Assembly (NCBI RefSeq): GCF_003858645.1
Contig: NZ_RQJP01000003.1
Span: forward strand, 310,001 to 374,000
Direction of reading: 5' to 3'
From: Larkinella knui
GTDB lineage: Bacteria > Bacteroidota > Bacteroidia > Cytophagales > Spirosomataceae
Length of the DNA stretch: 64,000 bases
The notes below the pieces were generated by a model. It saw nothing but the letters and a program-made list of their open reading frames with translations, was not told the DNA's origin and did not search any database. Positions 35,464 to 43,838 of the stretch are shown here, piece after piece (the first letter of the stretch is position 1; the number at the start of each line of letters is the position of its first letter). A program made the translations under genes and the position numbers.

Positions 35464-36618
35464 ATGACTTCAGAAATTGTAGAAAACCAAGTAGAAGCTA
35501 TTTCGCAGCTGATTGCGCAAACCGTTCGTGACTTTGCTGCCCGCCAGATCCTGCCTTTTGTTCGGGAATGGGATGAAAATCAGCATTTTCCGCTCGAAAC
35601 CATGCGTCAGTTGGGCGAATTGGGACTTCTGGGCATTTTAGTACCGCAAGAATACGGCGGGTCCGGGCTGGGTTACCGGGAATACGTTGGTGCCATTGTT
35701 GAACTGGCTAAAGTAGATGGTGCCATCGGATTGTCGATGGCGGCCCATAATTCCTTGTGTACGAACCACATTCTGACGTTTGGCAATCCGCAACAAAAGC
35801 AATTGTATTTGCCCAAACTCGCTACTGGTGAATGGATTGGTGCCTGGGGACTGACGGAACCCAACACCGGTTCTGACGCGGGAAATATGCGAACAGTTGC
35901 CGTTCGGGACGGCGACGATTGGATCCTGAACGGTGCTAAAAATTTTATAACGCACGGTAAAAGCGGCCATGTGGCGGTTGTCATTGCCCGAACGGGAGAA
36001 CCCAATACGGCCCACAATGCCACGGCTTTCGTAGTCGAACGCGGCACACCCGGTTTTCTGGGTGGAAAAAAAGAAGACAAGCTGGGCATGCGGGCGTCGG
36101 AAACCGCCGAAATGATTTTTCAGGATTGCCGCCTTCCGGACAGCCAGCGACTGGGGGAAGTTGGCGACGGTTTTGTTCAGTCGTTGAAGATTCTGGACGG
36201 TGGCCGGATTTCCATTGCGGCCCTGAGCCTCGGTATTGCGCTGGGTGCGTTCGAACACGCCCTGAACTATGCCCAGGAACGGCAGCAATTTGGCCAGTCG
36301 ATTGCCCGGTTTCAGGCCATCGCTTTCAAACTGGCGGATTTAGCCACCACGATTGAAGCGGCTAAACTCCTCACCTACCAGGCTGCGGATTTGAAGGATG
36401 CGGGAAAACCGGTCACCAAAGAATCGGCAATGGCTAAACTCTACGCGTCGGAAGTGGCCGTGAAAGCCGCCGACGAAGCCGTGCAGATTTTCGGCGGCTA
36501 TGGCTATACGAAGGATTTTCCGGTCGAGAAGTTCTACCGCGACGCCAAGTTGTGCACCATTGGTGAAGGCACCAGCGAAATTCAGCGGGTGGTCATTTCG
36601 CGGCTCCTGCTTCAGTAA
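35464..36618 (+). CDS. Acyl-CoA dehydrogenase
   Basis: FAD enzyme of fatty acid beta-oxidation or branched-chain amino acid breakdown that introduces the alpha-beta double bond into acyl-CoA. The 384-residue protein has all family blocks: GLLGILVPQEYGGSGLGY, GAWGLTEPNTGSDAGNMRT (FAD and substrate loop), ARYAQERQQFGQSI-type helix (here LNYAQERQQFGQSI) and the C-terminal QIFGGYGYTKDFPVEKFYRD with GEGTSEIQR. The chain length it prefers cannot be told. Terminator directly follows. Confidence 0.93.
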   Translation: MTSEIVENQVEAISQLIAQTVRDFAARQILPFVREWDENQHFPLETMRQLGELGLLGILVPQEYGGSGLGYREYVGAIVELAKVDGAIGLSMAAHNSLCTNHILTFGNPQQKQLYLPKLATGEWIGAWGLTEPNTGSDAGNMRTVAVRDGDDWILNGAKNFITHGKSGHVAVVIARTGEPNTAHNATAFVVERGTPGFLGGKKEDKLGMRASETAEMIFQDCRLPDSQRLGEVGDGFVQSLKILDGGRISIAALSLGIALGAFEHALNYAQERQQFGQSIARFQAIAFKLADLATTIEAAKLLTYQAADLKDAGKPVTKESAMAKLYASEVAVKAADEAVQIFGGYGYTKDFPVEKFYRDAKLCTIGEGTSEIQRVVISRLLLQ

Positions 36619-36631
36619 GTTACCCGAAAAA

Positions 36632-36662
36632 AGAAAAGGCGGGGAGATTTCCCGCCTTTTCT
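36632..36662. terminator. Intrinsic terminator after the acyl-CoA dehydrogenase
   Basis: AGAAAAGGCGGG (36632-36643) pairs with CCCGCCTTTTCT (36651-36662) around a 7-base loop. Shared with the convergent small secreted gene. Confidence 0.75.
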
Positions 36663-36684
36663 AGCTTTTCACAATTAAACCTAA

Positions 36685-36882
36685 TCACTGATTACTCTTC
36701 TTTTGCGTCTTTTTCACTTCGGTCTTTTTCGTCACAACCTGGTGTTTACCGTGCTTGCCTTTCATTTTTCCTTCCTTCATGGCGGTGGTAGATGCGTCGG
36801 CTTTCGCTGGTTTTTCCTGGGCAAAGGCGGTTGGGGCGGCAAATAGGGCCACACAGACAGCGGCCATCATTAACTTCTTCAT
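36685..36882 (-). CDS. Small secreted lysine-rich protein, unknown
   Basis: A 65-residue frame with a textbook signal peptide (MKKLMMAAVCVALFAAPTAFA) and a mature part of about 44 residues, nearly a third of them lysine, with KMKGKHGKH and KKTEVKKTQKK. Short basic exported proteins of this sort are widespread in Cytophagales and unnamed. The signal peptide argues for a real gene. Confidence 0.65.
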   Translation of the reverse strand: MKKLMMAAVCVALFAAPTAFAQEKPAKADASTTAMKEGKMKGKHGKHQVVTKKTEVKKTQKKSNQ

Positions 36883-37018
36883 GATCTTGACCTGTTTAAC
36901 ATGATATAACCTTCCTACTGGCCGGTTTAGTGACAGAAAGATGCGTTTCCAGAATTAAAACCCTATTAAGTTTGATTTAAAAGAGGGTTAAACCTTTCCG
37001 CCTGTATTTCTTTCTGAT

Positions 37019-37789
37019 TTATTGTTCCTCGTAATGATAGGTTAAACCGCCATCCACGAAGTAGGTGCTGCCGGTTACATACCCGGCGTCTTCACTCGCC
37101 AGAAAAGCCACCACGGCGGCCACTTCCTCCGGTTTGCCCAGGCGCTTCATCGGGATATTTTTCAGCACATGGTTGAGCAGTTCGGGCGTTTCCATCAGAT
37201 GCTGGTTGATCGGTGTAGCCACTGCCCCCGGTGCAACGTTATTGATGCGAATGTTGAGCGGAGCCAGTTCGGTGGCCAGATTCCGGGTCAGCATTTTCAA
37301 CCCTCCCTTGCTGGCGCAGTAGGCCGCAAAGTGCGGAAAGATAATTTCCTCATGCACCGAGCTCATGTTGACCACCACGCCGGGGCGGTTGTTGGCTTTG
37401 CAGTATTTTACAAAGGCCTGAATACCAAAGAATACGCCTTTCAAATTGGTATTCAGAACAAAATCATACTCCTCTTCGGTAACGTCCCAGAAGTCATGGT
37501 TACGCTCCACACCGGCATTATTGACCAGCGCATCGAGACTGCCAAAGGCCGCGATGGCCCCGTTGACCAGGTCGATAACATTTTTGGGGTCACTCACATC
37601 CGCAGCAATAAATTTGGCCTGCTGCCCCATGGCCGTAATCTGATCGATAATTCCCTGACCGCGCTCGTCAAATTTGCGGCCGTTCAAAATGATGTTGGCT
37701 CCTTCACTGGCCATCCGCAAGGCACAAGCCGCCCCGATGCCCTGTGAACTGCCGCTGATCAATACGTTTTTCCCTTCGAAACGTTTCAT
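37019..37789 (-). CDS. Short-chain dehydrogenase/reductase (glucose 1-dehydrogenase-like)
   Basis: A 256-residue classical SDR: NAD(P)-binding GSSQGIGAA, ADVSDPKNVIDL, NNAGVERN, and the catalytic set with VNMSSVHEE (Ser) and YCASKGGLKM (Tyr-x3-Lys), closing with YVTGSTYFVDGGLTYHYEEQ. The last block resembles bacterial glucose 1-dehydrogenases, which oxidise glucose to gluconolactone, and a glucosidase gene lies just upstream, but the substrate remains inference. The frame runs on to 37954, across a palindrome; the Met at 37789 is the proper start. Confidence 0.85.
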   Translation of the reverse strand: MKRFEGKNVLISGSSQGIGAACALRMASEGANIILNGRKFDERGQGIIDQITAMGQQAKFIAADVSDPKNVIDLVNGAIAAFGSLDALVNNAGVERNHDFWDVTEEEYDFVLNTNLKGVFFGIQAFVKYCKANNRPGVVVNMSSVHEEIIFPHFAAYCASKGGLKMLTRNLATELAPLNIRINNVAPGAVATPINQHLMETPELLNHVLKNIPMKRLGKPEEVAAVVAFLASEDAGYVTGSTYFVDGGLTYHYEEQ

Positions 37790-37822
37790 GCTTGTATAGG
37801 TTTGATACTGGTTGATACGTCT

Positions 37823-37898
37823 GGAACACGGATTGGGCGAATTTACGCAGATAAAAAATCCGTTTTTTGATCCGTTCAATCCGCCCAATCCGTGTTCC
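37823..37898. repeat. Palindrome with ACGGATT words upstream of the SDR gene
   Basis: Perfect 17-base arms at 37823-37839 and 37882-37898 enclose further copies of the word: ATCCG, GATCCG and TTACGCAGAT. Inside and outside words (ACGGATTGGGCG, CGGATTG, ACGGATC) are variants of each other. It lies in the leader of the SDR gene, 34 bases before the start. Confidence 0.8.
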
Positions 37899-37998
37899 CA
37901 TCCCCTTAGGGCGCGGGTTTTCATTTTGCCGCGTAGCCAAAAAGCAACCGACATCGCCGGATTGAGGAAGTAGCGATTTCAACAGACGTCGTGTTATG

Positions 37999-40599
37999 TT
38001 AGTCCAAAATGGCGACCAGGCCCGTCCAGCCGGTTTGGTGGCTGGCACCAAGTCCTTTTCCGGTATCGCCGTTAAAATACTCGTGAAATAAAATATAATC
38101 TTTAAAATGCTCGTCGGTCTGGAGCTTTTCGTTCTCCCCGAATACCGCCCTCCTCCCCTTTTCATCCCTGAGAAAAATGGCATTTAATCGTTTTGAAATC
38201 AGTTCGGCGGCCTCCTTAATCGTTGAAAACTGACCGGAGCCGGTGGGCAACTCGATTTTAAAATCATCGCCATAATACTCGTGAAAGCGGTATAAGGCCT
38301 GGACCAGCAGGTAGTTGACCGGCATCCAGATGGGTCCGCGCCAGTTGCTGTTTCCGCCGAACATACCGCTATCGCTTTCGGCCGGCGTATACCGCACTGA
38401 AAATTTTTCACCTTCAAGCCAGTAGTCATATGGGTGTGCGGCATAGGTTTTCGAGATTGACCGAATACCGTAAGGCGACAAAAATTCGTTCTCGTCCAGC
38501 ATGCGTCGCAACAACGCCTTCATGCGGTGACCGCGCAAAAGACTGAGCAGGTGCATGTTATCCTCCCCGGCCTGCCCCTGCCAGTTGCTGATGAGGGCGG
38601 CCAGGTCGGGGCGCTGCGCCATAAACCACTTCATATGGGATTCGAGCCGTGGCAGCTTTCCCCACTTTCGGTCTTCCACGACCTGAGCCGCAAACAACGG
38701 AATCAGGCCGACCAGCGTCCGCACCCGCAGCCGACTCCACGACCCATCGGGCATCCGGAGCATATCGTAATAAAAACCGTCTTCTTCGTCCCACAGGCCC
38801 TGCCCTTCCACGTCGCCCATGTTGGCCATACTGCCAGCAATGTAAAAAAAATGCTCGCCGTATTTGATCGCCAGATCCTCGTAAACGGGATTATCGAGGG
38901 CCAGTTCCATGGCGATGCGCATCATCGTCAGCGAATACATCGCCATCCAGCTCGTTCCATCGGCCTGCTCCAGTTTGCCCCCGCCGGGCAGCGGTGCGCT
39001 GCGGTCAAAAACGCCGATGTTGTCCAGTCCCAGAAAACCGCCTTCAAAAATATTGTTGCCTTCGCTGTCTTTCCGGTTTACCCACCAGGTAAAATTGAGC
39101 ATGAGTTTGTGCAAAACCCGTTGCAGGAATGCTGTATCCGGTTTTCCGTTCAGGGCTTCGTCGGCTTTATAAACTTTCCAGGCGGCCAGTGCGTGTACGG
39201 GCGGATTCACATCGCTGAAATTCCATTCATACGCCGGTAACTGGCCATTCGGATGCATATAGCGATCCTGCAACAAGAGCAGCAACTGTTCTTTGGCGAA
39301 GTCCGGGTCGATGGTGGCCAGGGCGATGCAATGGAAAGCCAGATCCCAGGCGGCAAACCACGGGTACTCCCACTTATCGGGCATGGAAATGACATCGGCC
39401 GCAATGACGTGTTTCCAGTCGGCGTTGCGGATGGTTTCCCGGCTTTCGGGGGGTGGAATCTCGCCCTTGTCGCCCTTGAGCCACGTATTGACGTTGTAAT
39501 AATAAAACTGCTTGCTCCACAGCATTCCCGCCCAGGCCTGGCGTTGCACCCGCTTTTCATCCCCGGTTGCGGATTCTTTTTGCCGGGCCGCATAAAACGC
39601 ATCGGCGTTGTTTTTCTGGGTAGCAACGATGGCATCGAAGTCGGCGAAAGGCTGCTCCGTTTCTTTGTTGGTCAGCCGCACCTTAAACACCTTGCCGCTT
39701 TTGGCGGGCACCGTTACCGGGTAATGGATGGAAACTTTGGTGCCGGTTTGCTGCGGATTCACCGTGTCTTTTTCGCCATTGACGACATAGTTATTGATGC
39801 CGTCTTTTACATAATCGGCGGTGTTGGGCGCATTGTACAAACGCCGGTTATTACTTTCGTTTTCGGTAAATAAAAACCGGACGTCACCTTCCGCGTAACA
39901 ATAATAGTCGCCCAGATTCCGGGTTTTCAAGATCAGCGTGTTGGCATCGATCACCGAAATAACCGGTTTTTTGTCCGGCTCATTCCAGTCCAGGGTATTC
40001 CGAAACCACAAGGTGGGCAGCAGGTGCAAGGGTGCCGCTTCCGCCCCCCGATTATAAACCGTATAGGTGGCCAGAATGTCATGCTCATCGTTTTTAGCGT
40101 ATTCGATAAACACATCAAAGTAGGCATCCTGATCGAACAGGCCGGTATCGATCAGTTCAAACTCCGGGTCAAGCCGGGTGCGCCGTTGGTTCTCCTCCTC
40201 CAGTTCCTGGTACGGAAACGCCTGCTGCGGATACTTGTAGAGCATTTTCATGTAGCTGTGGGAAGGCACATTATCGAGATAATAGTACAGTTCCTTCACA
40301 TCTTCACCGTGATTCCCCTGGCGGTTGGTCAGGCCAAACAGGCGCTCTTTTAAAATCGAATCCTGTTCATTCCACAACGAAAGCGCCAGGCAAAGAAATT
40401 GCTCTTTGTCGCTGATGCCCCCAATGCCCTCCTCCCCCCAGCGGTAGGTTTTGCTACGCGCCATATCATGGCTAACCTCATTCCACGCATCCCCGTCGGC
40501 GCTGTAATCCTCACGAACCGTACCCCACTGCCGGTCACTGACATACGGCCCCCACGCCCGCCAGGTATTGCTGTATTTCAACTTATCAAATTCAGTCAT
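37999..40599 (-). CDS. GH63/MGH1-like glucosidase
   Basis: An 866-residue glycoside hydrolase of the mannosyl-oligosaccharide/mannosylglycerate hydrolase (alpha/alpha)6-barrel type. The C-terminal half holds the catalytic barrel: EYPWFAAWDLAFHCIALA (with the likely catalytic Asp), YEWNFSDVNPPVHALA, DGTSWMAMYSLTMMRIAMELA (cut), NWQGQAGEDNMHLLSLLRG and GGNSNWRGPIWMPVNYLL. There is no signal peptide from MTEFDKLKYSN at 40599, so it is probably cytoplasmic. The frame is open to 40692. The exact alpha-glucoside or mannoside substrate is not known. Confidence 0.85.
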   Translation of the reverse strand: MTEFDKLKYSNTWRAWGPYVSDRQWGTVREDYSADGDAWNEVSHDMARSKTYRWGEEGIGGISDKEQFLCLALSLWNEQDSILKERLFGLTNRQGNHGEDVKELYYYLDNVPSHSYMKMLYKYPQQAFPYQELEEENQRRTRLDPEFELIDTGLFDQDAYFDVFIEYAKNDEHDILATYTVYNRGAEAAPLHLLPTLWFRNTLDWNEPDKKPVISVIDANTLILKTRNLGDYYCYAEGDVRFLFTENESNNRRLYNAPNTADYVKDGINNYVVNGEKDTVNPQQTGTKVSIHYPVTVPAKSGKVFKVRLTNKETEQPFADFDAIVATQKNNADAFYAARQKESATGDEKRVQRQAWAGMLWSKQFYYYNVNTWLKGDKGEIPPPESRETIRNADWKHVIAADVISMPDKWEYPWFAAWDLAFHCIALATIDPDFAKEQLLLLLQDRYMHPNGQLPAYEWNFSDVNPPVHALAAWKVYKADEALNGKPDTAFLQRVLHKLMLNFTWWVNRKDSEGNNIFEGGFLGLDNIGVFDRSAPLPGGGKLEQADGTSWMAMYSLTMMRIAMELALDNPVYEDLAIKYGEHFFYIAGSMANMGDVEGQGLWDEEDGFYYDMLRMPDGSWSRLRVRTLVGLIPLFAAQVVEDRKWGKLPRLESHMKWFMAQRPDLAALISNWQGQAGEDNMHLLSLLRGHRMKALLRRMLDENEFLSPYGIRSISKTYAAHPYDYWLEGEKFSVRYTPAESDSGMFGGNSNWRGPIWMPVNYLLVQALYRFHEYYGDDFKIELPTGSGQFSTIKEAAELISKRLNAIFLRDEKGRRAVFGENEKLQTDEHFKDYILFHEYFNGDTGKGLGASHQTGWTGLVAILD

Positions 40600-40773
40600 G
40601 TTGTCTGTATTCTGTAGCGGCATTGCCAAAGCGCAGACGAAGTATCGATCCGCACGTTCCAGAATCGTTAAATTCTGCTCTATATACCGCATTACAGCCT
40701 GGATAACAACAACTGGTTTGTCTGCCCTATCAAAAAATGTACGGTTCGGCTAAAGATCCGTTGTGCGGTGTTC

Positions 40774-41916
40774 CTATTTCAGCAACTTCTCCACAAATGA
40801 TTTGTCCGCTCCTCCGCCGTTGTTATTGAAAATGATGTACGTCGCCTTGGCATCGGGGAAATGAAACCAGTTGGTGTCCACACCCAATAACGTTCCGTTA
40901 TGGCCCCAACCCATGCCCAGTTCCGGTGACGAATAGGATTCCAGGCCCAGCCCGTATTCATTGGTACCCTTCCGAACGGGCTGAATGGTCATCATTTCCT
41001 GTACTGAGGCCCGACCGATGATTTTTCCGCCGAAAAACGCTTCGCTAAATTTCAGCAAATCTTCCGCCGTGGAAATCAGTCCGCCATTGGCCTGTCCGTC
41101 AGAATCAGCGCGGTCGATGGCCGTAACATCCATCAGGTTTCCGTTGGCGTAAAAGTCGTTATACCCCCGGACCACGTTGCGGTCGTCGCGCCGGTCGAGG
41201 TAAGTGTGGGTAAGGCCGAAAGGGGTTAGAATCACTTCTTCCAAAACCGCCGGCAGACGCTTCCCCCGAATCTTTTCAATCAGTTTACCCAGCAACCAGA
41301 AATTGGTATTTGAATATCCGAACTGATCTCCCGGCTGAAAAACGAGTGCACGACCGTAAACGTACCGTCGAAGGAGTTCATCAGTCGATTTCTCAACCCG
41401 GCGGGATGGGTTATTGAGCAAATCAAGCTGATACTGAAGGTCATCGTTCGTCGGATCGGCAATACCGCTCGTATGCGCCAGCAGATGCCGAATCGTAATT
41501 TTGTGCGCATCCGGGATGTGGCCGACTACTTCGGGTAATACCGCTGCCAGATTGTCTTCCAAACGCAACTGGCCTTTTTCCTTCATCTGCATAATGACCG
41601 TCGCCACGAACACTTTGGTAATGCTGCCCGTACGGAACGAATCGTTGATGCGAAGGTCAGTCTGGTATTCCAGATTGGACTTGCCGTCGGCGCCGATCCA
41701 GACGGGATCATCGCCCCGCTTCAACAGCATAATGGTGCCGGGGATGTTCCATTTCCGGCGGAAGGCCTGCAATTCTTTCCGGTAAATCTGGTTTTGGGGA
41801 TGGCCGGCATATTCGTCCGTCGAACCGGGTTCAGCCGCCGGTCCGGGAATCGGTTCGGTTTCGCACGCCGAGAGGAACAGGGCCATGAATGCGCTGATAA
41901 TCAATTGTTTTTTCAT
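40774..41916 (-). CDS. Serine hydrolase of the class C beta-lactamase family (lipoprotein)
   Basis: A 380-residue exported hydrolase with lipobox FLSAC (Cys18). The active-site set is complete: S-x-x-K in TGSITKVF, Y-x-N in YSNTNFW, and HNG in GWGHNGTLLG near the C-terminus. Family members are D-Ala-D-Ala carboxypeptidases, D-aminopeptidases or esterases; true beta-lactamase activity is only one option and is not implied. It follows the small beta-barrel gene at 41936 by 19 bases and the two are probably co-transcribed. Confidence 0.85.
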   Translation of the reverse strand: MKKQLIISAFMALFLSACETEPIPGPAAEPGSTDEYAGHPQNQIYRKELQAFRRKWNIPGTIMLLKRGDDPVWIGADGKSNLEYQTDLRINDSFRTGSITKVFVATVIMQMKEKGQLRLEDNLAAVLPEVVGHIPDAHKITIRHLLAHTSGIADPTNDDLQYQLDLLNNPSRRVEKSTDELLRRYVYGRALVFQPGDQFGYSNTNFWLLGKLIEKIRGKRLPAVLEEVILTPFGLTHTYLDRRDDRNVVRGYNDFYANGNLMDVTAIDRADSDGQANGGLISTAEDLLKFSEAFFGGKIIGRASVQEMMTIQPVRKGTNEYGLGLESYSSPELGMGWGHNGTLLGVDTNWFHFPDAKATYIIFNNNGGGADKSFVEKLLK

Positions 41917-41935
41917 GAGTAGTTGTTGTTTTACG

Positions 41936-42517
41936 CTATTGAAGAATCAGTCTTGCCCCCAAATGCAGTGCCTGATGGGGAAGTAAAATTTCACGGAATG
42001 GCATTTCGCCGAATAACTCGTAGCGGGCAAAAACCGCCGTTCGGTTGCGGAAGCGATACCCAAACCCGGCATTCACCGTCGGCATGAATTTGAGTTGAGT
42101 AGCCGGAGCTTTCCGGTAGTCTCCAGTCCTTTCGTCGCGTTCGTAGGACGGGGATACTGGCCGCAAAAGCAGCGCACCACCGCCCACCAACGCATCGGCA
42201 TAGAAAGGTCCGACGTATTTTCGAAACCCAAATTCCGACTTAACAAATAAACCGGACTGCACCCGCGGATGGCGATAATAGCCCACGTTCAGCGTCTGGA
42301 TGAGTTGCGAGCCGGGCCGGTTGCGGTAGTAAAGCTCGGTTCCGATTTTGAGTCCCATCCCGCCCGACTGAAGGTGTTTGAACGTCGGCAAACTGATGGA
42401 TTCAGAGAATACACTGATGGTAACCGGCAGACCGCTTCGGGTCGCCGTTGGCTTCTGCGCTTTGATCGGTGTGGCCATAGGCAGCAGCATGACAAGGAGG
42501 ACTTGTACCGTTTTCAT
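41936..42517 (-). CDS. Probable outer-membrane beta-barrel protein
   Basis: A 193-residue exported protein (signal peptide MKTVQVLLVMLLPMATPIKAQ) with strand-loop-strand repeats ending in HLGARLILQ: LKIGTELYYRNRPGSQLIQTL (cut), YVGPFYADALVGGGALLL, VNAGFGYRFRNRTAVFARYE. It reads like a small eight- to ten-stranded barrel. The frame is open to 42592 but the signal peptide sets the start. It lies between the membrane-bound LytTR regulator and the serine hydrolase, probably one operon. Confidence 0.7.
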   Translation of the reverse strand: MKTVQVLLVMLLPMATPIKAQKPTATRSGLPVTISVFSESISLPTFKHLQSGGMGLKIGTELYYRNRPGSQLIQTLNVGYYRHPRVQSGLFVKSEFGFRKYVGPFYADALVGGGALLLRPVSPSYERDERTGDYRKAPATQLKFMPTVNAGFGYRFRNRTAVFARYELFGEMPFREILLPHQALHLGARLILQ

Positions 42518-42664
42518 GACTTTGTTCAGTAATTGTTGTTGGCTGCAAAATTGGCCTTTAAAACGATAAGGAGAGGCTTTTCGACCGCCCACCGGTCGGG
42601 GTTTCGGGGTGATCGGGCGAATTGAAAACGCGAATGGCAGGTCTGAAGAGCGGAGATTGTAAGG

Positions 42665-43531
42665 TTAGGCACCCATCCACTGCCGAAACTCGGCCACGCG
42701 CCGACGGCTAACGGCCACCTCTTCGGTATGGGCCGGTTGCAGATGCAGTACCAACCGCCCGGAACCGTCGTTTTCGACCTTCCGGATGGCACGCCGGTGG
42801 GTAATAAACTGGCGGCTCGTTCGAAAAAAAGCATCGGCGGGCAACCGTTCGCTCAGTTGTTCAAGCGTGGCATCGACGGTGAACGACTGGCTGTCGGTGG
42901 TTTTGACGATGCTGATTTCGTTCGTAATAAAAATGTAAGCCACCTGTTCAATGGAAACCGGCACAAATCCTTTTCCCTGATTGACCAGCAAGGTTTTCAA
43001 CGCGGGAGTACGGTTTTCTATGGTCTCAGACCGAACTTCCGGCCCGGCCTGTAAGGCGGCCAGTTGTTGCACGAATCCGGCTACGGTCTGGCGGTGATAC
43101 ACGATCATCCAGTACAGGGTATACGCCAGGTGCAGGATGACAATGAAGAGCAGACCAATCGGCACGTCGTTGGAAATCGTGATCGATAAATCGAACGGGG
43201 GCGGCCTTTTCAGCACAAATTTGTTATAAATAACGCTAAAAACGGCAATAACCAGACCGGTAGAGGTGATCGCCAACCCACCCTGCGCAACCAGCCGTTG
43301 CAAGGGTTGATCCGCCCAGGAATACCGCCGGTCCATGGTCCGAATCAGCCAGCGGTTTAATTCCCAAAGCAGGATGTTGACCCCCATGATAACGGCCATA
43401 TCCAGGTAAAATAAGGGATTCAGAAATAAATTACCCAGCGGAGACGGATCCCCGATAAACCGGAACAGAATAGCCCAGACCGGGATACCAATCACACGAA
43501 CCCATTTATCGGGGTATTGAATAGCAACCAT
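42665..43531 (-). CDS. Membrane-anchored LytTR transcriptional regulator
   Basis: A 288-residue protein with four hydrophobic segments in the first 155 residues (about 12-30, 42-58, 80-105 and 120-142) and a LytTR DNA-binding domain at about 190-285: GFVPVSIEQVAYIFITNE, FTVDATLEQLSERL, FFRTSRQFITHRRAI and VAVSRRRVAEFRQW. There is no receiver or kinase domain, so the membrane part may itself sense a signal. It is upstream of and co-directional with the barrel and hydrolase genes, which are candidate targets. Confidence 0.85.
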   Translation of the reverse strand: MVAIQYPDKWVRVIGIPVWAILFRFIGDPSPLGNLFLNPLFYLDMAVIMGVNILLWELNRWLIRTMDRRYSWADQPLQRLVAQGGLAITSTGLVIAVFSVIYNKFVLKRPPPFDLSITISNDVPIGLLFIVILHLAYTLYWMIVYHRQTVAGFVQQLAALQAGPEVRSETIENRTPALKTLLVNQGKGFVPVSIEQVAYIFITNEISIVKTTDSQSFTVDATLEQLSERLPADAFFRTSRQFITHRRAIRKVENDGSGRLVLHLQPAHTEEVAVSRRRVAEFRQWMGA

Positions 43532-43838
43532 GACTATCGCATACGTTCAGGTTAATTTTCTTTTCGGCAGGGTCCATTCCCCGGCGATGGGCGAATACCG
43601 CAAATTACACGATTACTTCATTTTTCTCCATCCGTTCCCACAACCTTTCATTTACGGTTTTTTCTGCCTATCATCACACCGCTTGGAGTTATCCATCGAA
43701 TTAGCCGAGATTTACCGTAACCAGATAAAAGAAGGGAGACCAAAGAGCAAAGACAGGCTATGGCCATTGCCTGCTGTTGGTCTCACGTCTCTTGTCTGTC
43801 ATCGTTCTTCTTTTTTAACCTCTTAACCTGCACTTTCC
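43532..43838. other. Divergent intergenic region upstream of the SPFH gene
   Basis: This 307-base gap between the LytTR regulator and the SPFH gene has no credible gene. The half next to the SPFH gene is taken up by an imperfect palindrome (see 43727-43816). The rest (43532-43726) shows nothing I can name, and no exact TAnnTTTG box. Confidence 0.55.
43727..43816. repeat. Imperfect palindrome with AGAGAC/AAAGAC words in the SPFH leader
   Basis: GAGACCAA (43735-43742) pairs with TTGGTCTC (43777-43784), CAGGC with GCCTG near the centre, and AAAAGAAG with CTTCTTTTTT at the ends. Both arms consist of purine-rich words of the AAAGAC/GAGAC type. It ends about 22 bases before the SPFH start codon. 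Confidence 0.6.

Noticed and set aside
37704-38183. 159-codon minus frame running from the GH63-like gene end through the palindrome into the SDR gene
   Set aside because: It overlaps two well-identified genes and its middle is repeat sequence; nothing in it resembles a protein family.
40774-41916. Antibiotic-resistance beta-lactamase
   Set aside because: The S-x-x-K, Y-x-N and HNG set is common to many esterases and peptidases of this family; nothing specific points to beta-lactam hydrolysis.
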